Shown: in pieces, positions 59,316 through 64,000 of the stretch
Layout of the letters: every line of letters begins with the position of its first letter
Position numbering within the stretch: the stretch's first letter is position 1
Assembly (NCBI RefSeq): GCF_038024855.1
Contig: NZ_CP139089.1
Location: forward strand, 744,001-808,000
DNA: 64,000 nucleotides
Source of the DNA: Methylocella tundrae
Lineage (GTDB): Bacteria; Pseudomonadota; Alphaproteobacteria; Rhizobiales; Beijerinckiaceae
Direction: 5' to 3'
Position numbers and translations under genes: made by a program
Notes under the pieces: model-generated
What the model saw: only the letters and a program-made list of their open reading frames with translations
What the model was told of the DNA's origin: nothing
The model's database searches: none

Positions 59316-59327
59316 GGGCCGTTGGTA

Positions 59328-59656
59328 TCAGCCCCCGATATCGTTGGCAAACGGCTTATCGACGCTCCCCGCGTCATAAGCCAAAACAGGCGGAAATTCC
59401 AGTTTCGGCTGGCCTAAAAACCGGGAGCGGCTCACGTCAGGTCGGACTCTAACTCTACGTGGAGGAAATGCGCGGTGGCAGGTCACCAGCATTTTCGGCC
59501 GGGAGACCGCGTAAGCTGCCTTTCGAATGATCTGATGTCCGCAAACCTTGACTAGGTCGGCGCTATGCTGCTCAATTAACGTTTCAGCATCCGATGATGC
59601 GCTGTTTTTTTCCTGCGCCTCGCCGCTTTCGCGCATAACTCTTGGATCGAAACCTC
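59328..59656. other. Gap with repeat copy B
   Basis: It contains the 80-bp repeat at 59353-59432. The remaining 220 nt upstream of the sulfotransferase gene show no gene. A T7 run near 59604 lies about 50 nt before the next start. Confidence 0.5.
59353..59432 (+). repeat. 80-bp direct repeat, copy B, with hairpin
   Basis: Same sequence and orientation as 51898-51977 with a single mismatch. Begins with the stem-loop GGCTTAT...ATAAGCC enclosing GACGC/GCGTC. Together the two copies bracket the glycosyltransferase-methyltransferase block, the IS3 element and IS630 copy 2. Confidence 0.75.
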
Positions 59657-60739
59657 ATGAGGAAGGTCATCCTTGTTGTCGGAATGCATCGTAGCGGTAC
59701 GTCCGCGATAACTGGAACGATGGTGCAGCTTGGCCTTGGCGCGCCGTTGACTCTCATGCCCTCCAACAACGAGAACGAGAGAGGTTATTGGGAATCGCTT
59801 AGAATTTCTGTTCTTCATGACGAGTTGCTCGCGGCAGCCGGAAGCAGCTGGCGCGACTGGCGTGCTTTTGACAGAACATGGCATCATTCAGTGTGCGGGA
59901 ACGCTTTTAGGACCCGCGCCAAATTGCTTTTCGGCGAAGAATTTGGAGAAGCGGAGCTTTTTGCCTTCAAGGACCCGCGCCTGTGTCGAATCATACCTTT
60001 TTGGGTGGCGGCGTTCGAGGAAATGCAAATCGCTCCTCTGGTCGTCATTCCCATCCGCTCGCCGCTTGAAGTCGCTCAATCTCTTGCGAAACGGGACGGA
60101 TTCAGCCTGGAAACAGGATTGCTTCTATGGTTAAGGCATGTCCTTGATGCCGAACGCGAAAGCCGCCATTTTCCGCGCGCCGTCGTGTCGATGGATGATC
60201 TTTTCGAGGACTGGCGGGGCGCGATTACCAAAATTGGCGGTCTGCTGGGGATCAAATGGCCGGCTTTTGACGAAGCGAGCGCCGCGGCCATAGACGCTTT
60301 TCTCTCGCCCGACCTCAGACATCAAAACGCCGCGGCGGACTCGCTGCCTCCCGTTTTTGCATGGACGATAAAAGCCTATGAGGCGATGCTGACTTTGCGC
60401 GATCGCCCGCAATCATCTCTGGCGCTCAGTGCGCTGGATGAAGTGAACTCAACGTTCGAATTGGCATGCGCCTTCATGGGTCCAGCTTTCGCCGAGGTCG
60501 AGAAAAGAGCCGCGCAGGCTGAGACCGAAGCCGCCGCCATTTGCAGGGAGCGAGACGAATTGACCCGCAGATATGAAAACCTCACCCACGCGCTCGTGCA
60601 TCGCGCAAAACAGCGACGCAATGAATCTCATAGCATGCGGGTTGGGCCCTCCATTGACCCCGAGTTGAACCGTGAACGGGCGCGGCAAACGCTTCTTTCC
60701 ATTAGGGCTACGCTAGCCGGCGTCTCCGCCGGGAGTTGA
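59657..60739 (+). CDS. Sulfotransferase-like protein
   Basis: This encodes 360 residues from ATG 59657. A TTG five codons earlier is possible. The PAPS-binding P-loop VVGMHRSGTSAITGTM (8-23), LFAFKDPRLCRIIPFW, and the 3'-phosphate motif VVIPIRSPLEVAQSLAKRDGF mark the bacterial sulfotransferase family. Members with GYWE and DPR motifs often sit in surface-glycan loci. The C-terminal 80 residues are charged and partly coiled (AEVEKRAAQAETEAAAICRERDELTRRYENL). Sulfation of a surface sugar is an inference from context. Confidence 0.83.
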   Translation: MRKVILVVGMHRSGTSAITGTMVQLGLGAPLTLMPSNNENERGYWESLRISVLHDELLAAAGSSWRDWRAFDRTWHHSVCGNAFRTRAKLLFGEEFGEAELFAFKDPRLCRIIPFWVAAFEEMQIAPLVVIPIRSPLEVAQSLAKRDGFSLETGLLLWLRHVLDAERESRHFPRAVVSMDDLFEDWRGAITKIGGLLGIKWPAFDEASAAAIDAFLSPDLRHQNAAADSLPPVFAWTIKAYEAMLTLRDRPQSSLALSALDEVNSTFELACAFMGPAFAEVEKRAAQAETEAAAICRERDELTRRYENLTHALVHRAKQRRNESHSMRVGPSIDPELNRERARQTLLSIRATLAGVSAGS

Positions 60740-60850
60740 AAGAGCAGTGAATCGCGCGGCGCCTCGATCGTCGGTTCTGCCGTCGGTTCTGCGTCTCCAG
60801 GCCAGGCACATTGATCCTATGCAGATAATCCAAGCTCAACTGGACGGCCG

Positions 60851-62026
60851 ATGAAATCGCGTGGGAACAAGACCGGTGACTGCCGCGGAGAGACCAAGAG
60901 TCCCAACGAGGACGCGTCAGGCGGCGAAAAGCTGCCCCGTCACCCGCGTGAAAACGAGCGCAAATCAAAGAAAACGCGTTCAGAAGCCAAGTCGTCCGGT
61001 GACGCCAGGAACCATGTAATCGAGATTGAAAATCAACTCGCGCAAATGCGCCAGCGGGTTTTCTCGTTAACCGGCCAGATTGATGAGACCGACGCCTTAT
61101 TGGGAGAGGTCATACAGGTCTCCGCCGATCTGGAGGCCACGCTCATCGAAATGAAGGAGCGGCAAGCTGAAAGCGACGCAAGGGAAGGAGCGCTGGAGCG
61201 AGCGCTGGATCTGACTGAAAGAGCGAGTCAGGCAGGGAAGCAGCAAAACGCGGACCTCCATCTGGTCCTCTCAAGGGAACGTCAGCGGGCGGCAGAAACA
61301 AGCGATATGCTTGCGGCCCTTCAAGATAAGCTAGCGGTCGAGCAGGAGCACATATCTGCCTTGACAAATCAAGCCGCGGCCGCGGCTGGGAGTTCAACGC
61401 AAGATCGCTTACAGCTTGAAAGCTTAACCACCCATCTGGCCGCGACCGAAGTCAAACTCGCCGAAGAACAAGTTCGTTCGTCGGCTCTGGCCCAAGATCT
61501 GGAGACCGCGCGTCAGGCTGAGATAAACCAGAGAATAATATTGGTGCGTCATGAGCGTGAAATCGATGCTCTGTTGAATAGCACGTCGTGGCGGCTCAGC
61601 GCGCCCTGGAGGGCGTTCAAGAGGCAATTGTCATGCATCCGACGGCTGTTGCGCGGCAAGAAGGCCAATCCATTGTTCAACCGCCGTTGGTATCTGCAAC
61701 GATATTCAGATGTGAAGGAAGGCGAAATCGATCCTTACGATCACTACCTGAGGCATGGCGCCCTCGAAGGGCGCGACCCTAATCCCTATTTTGATACCGA
61801 TTGGTATTTACAACAGAACTCGGACGTCAAAAGCAGCGGCATAAATCCGCTCGTTCATTTTTATTTCCACGGCGCTGCCGAAGGCCGCGATCCGCATCCG
61901 TTATTTTCAAACAGCTGGTTTGTCGAACGGTATTCTGCACTTCCCGCCAAAAGTGCGGTGCGAATGCCGGCTTTGCTGAAAATGAGAAAGGGTCAGGCTG
62001 ATAAGCAAACAAATCTTTTGGCATAA
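60851..62026 (+). CDS. Coiled-coil protein with WRL-S/T-APxR motif and polysaccharide-type repeats
   Basis: This 391-residue protein has a basic, disordered N-terminus (1-55) and a long coiled coil (about 56-240) rich in Glu/Gln/Ala. The linker LLNSTSWRLSAPWRAFKRQL (241-260) is a motif known from glycosyltransferase linkers. Then come two and a half repeats (276-311, 314-349, 351 on): FNRRWYLQRYSDV..DPYDHYLRHGALEGRDPNPYF. The same repeats occur in the 915-residue glycosyltransferase. No glycosyltransferase domain follows, so this is either a stand-alone scaffold or a truncated enzyme. Confidence 0.7.
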   Translation: MKSRGNKTGDCRGETKSPNEDASGGEKLPRHPRENERKSKKTRSEAKSSGDARNHVIEIENQLAQMRQRVFSLTGQIDETDALLGEVIQVSADLEATLIEMKERQAESDAREGALERALDLTERASQAGKQQNADLHLVLSRERQRAAETSDMLAALQDKLAVEQEHISALTNQAAAAAGSSTQDRLQLESLTTHLAATEVKLAEEQVRSSALAQDLETARQAEINQRIILVRHEREIDALLNSTSWRLSAPWRAFKRQLSCIRRLLRGKKANPLFNRRWYLQRYSDVKEGEIDPYDHYLRHGALEGRDPNPYFDTDWYLQQNSDVKSSGINPLVHFYFHGAAEGRDPHPLFSNSWFVERYSALPAKSAVRMPALLKMRKGQADKQTNLLA

Positions 62027-62322
62027 GAATATCGCGAAGCCACAATAGCCGATACATTGAAGGGCTAGATCAGCACAAACCGATGGACTTGCCGTGCGGT
62101 CCGGCCTATGTGGCTGCGCCGGGGGCGGCATTCCCTTTGACCCAAAAAATGCGCCGAGCTTCACGTCCTTGCGCAACTCGAAAATTGTGTCATTCCCGCA
62201 GTTGGCCCTTGCAAAGCAGCTTCGTTTATATACAAGCTGCTTGGCCCGCGCGCGCCACATATGGCATATCGTCGCTGATTATCAATATATTGCAAGAAAT
62301 AGCTTTTCAAAGGGAGATTGAG
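62027..62322. other. Intergenic region before the glycoside hydrolase
   Basis: About 300 nt with AT-rich sequence near 62270-62300 (ATTATCAATATATTGCAAG), a likely promoter zone. No gene seen. The ribosome binding site of the next gene, AGGGAGA, is at 62311-62317. Confidence 0.5.
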
Positions 62323-64000
62323 TTGTCGCTTCGCAAGGCTTTATACTTCGTAGCATGGCTGCTGGCCGTCGCGCCGCAAACAGGGTTCGCGGCATGTATC
62401 GCGCCGGTCTCCAATCTGCCACTCGATGCGGTAAACGGCGTTTATCCATCTCTGCCAGCACTGCCTTGGACGGCGCCGTCCGGCTGGACACAGACGTCGA
62501 CATCCTGGGCGGACAAGGGCGTGGCCATCAAGTTGACAACCGGCGACGGCGGGCCGCAGACGTTCATTGCTCACGGCGTCAATTACGAGCCGACCCAGAT
62601 TGGCGGCGGCGCGGGCGTCAGCCCGTCAAACGATTTTTTCTATACCAATAGCTCCAAAACGTGGCTGCCGCTGTGGCAGCGCGATATTCCTCTGTTGCAG
62701 GCCCTGCACGTCAACAGCATTCGCACTTATGGCGTGTGGAAGTGGGAGCCTGGCTTTTTAAGCGCGAGCACCGGGGCCGACGGCGTCGCCACCTTCTGGC
62801 GGCAAGTTGATTTCTCTGTCCAAACGCAGGACGACACGCCTTTCTGCGATCCCGGCAATGGCGCGCTGACATACCCGCATCCAGACCACACCCACTTCCT
62901 CAACAAGATGTGGAATAACGGAGTCAACCCGATCTATGTGTGGATCGGCATTGCGCTCCCCGTCGAATTGTTCGACGCAAATTTCGATAAGACGCGGAAG
63001 GAAAACCTGCGCCAGTTCTATAAATATACGGCGCGCTGGCTGGCGCAGAAATATGGCAATCACCCGGCGGTGATTGGCTTCGTTATCAGCAATGAAGTCG
63101 ATAATGGGGTGAACACCACGACTTCTAATTTCTGGAATACGCTAAATGATTTCAATGCGCTAGTCAAAGCGAGCGCACCGACAAAATTGACCATGGCCGT
63201 GTTTCACGATGGGCCGAACGCGTTTTCAACCATCACCCATGGTCAGTTCGCCGGGAAGACCGGGCCGCAGGTCTATCAACTCGATGTGCTGGGAGACAAT
63301 CCGTACAATGATCCGGCGTTGCCGGGCAACCAGTACCAGCGGTTCCATGACGGCTTCGCGACCAACTGCACAACAACGGCGAACCAGCCTTGCATCAAAC
63401 CGATGCTCCTGACCGAGTTCGGCACGCCGGCTGATACGCATGTCGCGCTCGCCGACGCGACGAAGGCTTATCCGACCACATGGATCGCCCCGAACTTCAT
63501 TTGGTCGCCTTCGCCGCCGGCTCCGCAATGCTTGTCTGTGGGCAATCTCGGACCGCCGCCAGGATCCGGCAGCGATGGACCCGAGGCCGAACACGCCGCC
63601 CACAGCACGGTAGCGCAAGAACTGCCAGCGGACCCGACTCTGGCAAAATTCACGATGCCGACGAAACTCGTCCCGTTCTTCCCTAACAGCGGCGTCATGG
63701 CCGGGGATCCTCTCGCCGCCGCGCTTCAAGCCACCTGGATTACCAAGTTCTGGAAGCAGGCCGTGGCGCCACACCTCGCCAGCAATGGTCCCGATCGCGA
63801 CACAAAATTCCTCTATGCGTCCGGCGGATACGTCTTCGAATTTCGCGACGAATGGTGGAAAGGCAATGAGACTTTTCCCTATTTCCACAGCGCCTCGGGA
63901 ACAATCTCCTGTCAACCGGGACAAGGTTGTGGCCAAATGGCCTGCGCGAATACCGGCGGTGCTAACAACGTATTTCCGGGCGGCTGGGGCGACGAGGAAT
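62323..64000 (+). CDS. Secreted glycoside hydrolase with TIM-barrel fold, 3' end outside window
   Basis: The frame is open from a TTG at 62323 (AGGGAGA six nt upstream) to the window edge, about 559 residues. The signal peptide is MSLRKALYFVAWLLAVAPQTGFA. The start of the barrel, TFIAHGVNYEPTQIGGG and LLQALHVNSIRTYGVW, resembles GH2/GH5/GH72-like proteins. Candidate catalytic residues are E258 (VISNEVDNG, acid/base) and E365 (LLTEFGTP, nucleophile). It carries several cysteines, as expected for an exported protein. It probably trims or transfers a glucan or the surface polymer made by the neighbouring genes. Exact GH family not certain. Confidence 0.8.
   Translation, partial: MSLRKALYFVAWLLAVAPQTGFAACIAPVSNLPLDAVNGVYPSLPALPWTAPSGWTQTSTSWADKGVAIKLTTGDGGPQTFIAHGVNYEPTQIGGGAGVSPSNDFFYTNSSKTWLPLWQRDIPLLQALHVNSIRTYGVWKWEPGFLSASTGADGVATFWRQVDFSVQTQDDTPFCDPGNGALTYPHPDHTHFLNKMWNNGVNPIYVWIGIALPVELFDANFDKTRKENLRQFYKYTARWLAQKYGNHPAVIGFVISNEVDNGVNTTTSNFWNTLNDFNALVKASAPTKLTMAVFHDGPNAFSTITHGQFAGKTGPQVYQLDVLGDNPYNDPALPGNQYQRFHDGFATNCTTTANQPCIKPMLLTEFGTPADTHVALADATKAYPTTWIAPNFIWSPSPPAPQCLSVGNLGPPPGSGSDGPEAEHAAHSTVAQELPADPTLAKFTMPTKLVPFFPNSGVMAGDPLAAALQATWITKFWKQAVAPHLASNGPDRDTKFLYASGGYVFEFRDEWWKGNETFPYFHSASGTISCQPGQGCGQMACANTGGANNVFPGGWGDEE

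Larger units (their letters stand above)
58166..59327 (+). mobile_element. IS630-type element, copy 2 (full length)
   Basis: This 1162-bp element has the same ends as copy 1 (50723-51874) and near-identical sequence, inverted relative to it. ORF A (58222-58758) encodes the HTH part (ARIGGMDRQTLRDWAHRFNDHGPDGLLDNWSKGRP). ORF B carries IEIWFQDEARIGQKN, LLLDRAGWHTTG and SPELNPVENIWQYLR. An A7 run at 58735-58741 would allow the programmed shift that fuses A to B. No lesion seen, so this copy may be active. Confidence 0.85.

Noticed and set aside
46294..64000. A second copy of the tRNA-Ser 3' end as attR
   Set aside because: None was found by reading through to the window end, so the island boundary cannot be set.

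Overview
The window looks like the chromosome of a GC-rich alphaproteobacterium of the Hyphomicrobiales (Rhizobiales) type. The evidence is the DivK/PleD pair, a class of HemB without the cysteine zinc site, a CcmI-E-F-H (CycHJKL-type) cytochrome c operon, a NepR-like protein with an EcfG-type promoter, and scattered palindromic intergenic repeats. A Methylocystaceae/Beijerinckiaceae-like host is a guess from the overall flavour. No methane-oxidation or nodulation gene is present.

Region 1 (1-42.3 kb) is a compact housekeeping chromosome. In order it holds: the DnaB N-terminus; a small cysteine-rich secreted peptide; hemB divergent from a glutathionyl-hydroquinone reductase; a DUF3572 protein divergent from divK-pleD; parE; glnB-glnA; a conserved hypothetical protein; sseA; a PepSY protein with a two-component system; ccmI-ccmE-ccmF-ccmH; aat; a ypfJ-type metalloprotease; a family 4 uracil-DNA glycosylase; an HxlR regulator coupled to the TsaC/Sua5 gene and divergent from azoR; a secreted unknown plus a YfhO-type membrane protein; a nitroreductase; a double cupin; an MscS channel; a complete EF-P set (efp divergent from epmA-epmB); a NepR-like protein; a ferredoxin-reductase-like flavoprotein; aspA; and tex.

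Region 2 (42.4-59.4 kb) is a decayed accessory region around a tRNA-Ser(GGA) gene. It carries remnants of a SPASM radical SAM maturase split by an IS630-type element. A tyrosine integrase next to the tRNA has three frameshifts, and small excisionase-like and hypothetical genes follow it. A truncated IS701-type transposase is interrupted by an intact IS630 element. Two near-identical IS630-type copies sit in opposite orientation, and there is a frameshifted IS3 element. Between the two IS630 copies lie AT-rich surface-polysaccharide genes: a 915-residue RgpF/WsaF-like glycosyltransferase and two methyltransferases. An 80-bp repeat flanks them.

Region 3 (59.6-64 kb) continues the surface-polysaccharide theme with a sulfotransferase-like protein, a coiled-coil protein and a secreted glycoside hydrolase cut by the window edge. 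The coiled-coil protein carries the same aromatic/HY/EGR repeats as the 915-residue glycosyltransferase, which links the two blocks. I saw no CRISPR array, rRNA or intact prophage. The most unusual signals are the NepR-like gene with its own EcfG-type promoter, the shared repeat module of the polysaccharide proteins, the broken RiPP-type radical SAM gene, and two strong adjacent hairpins after pleD.
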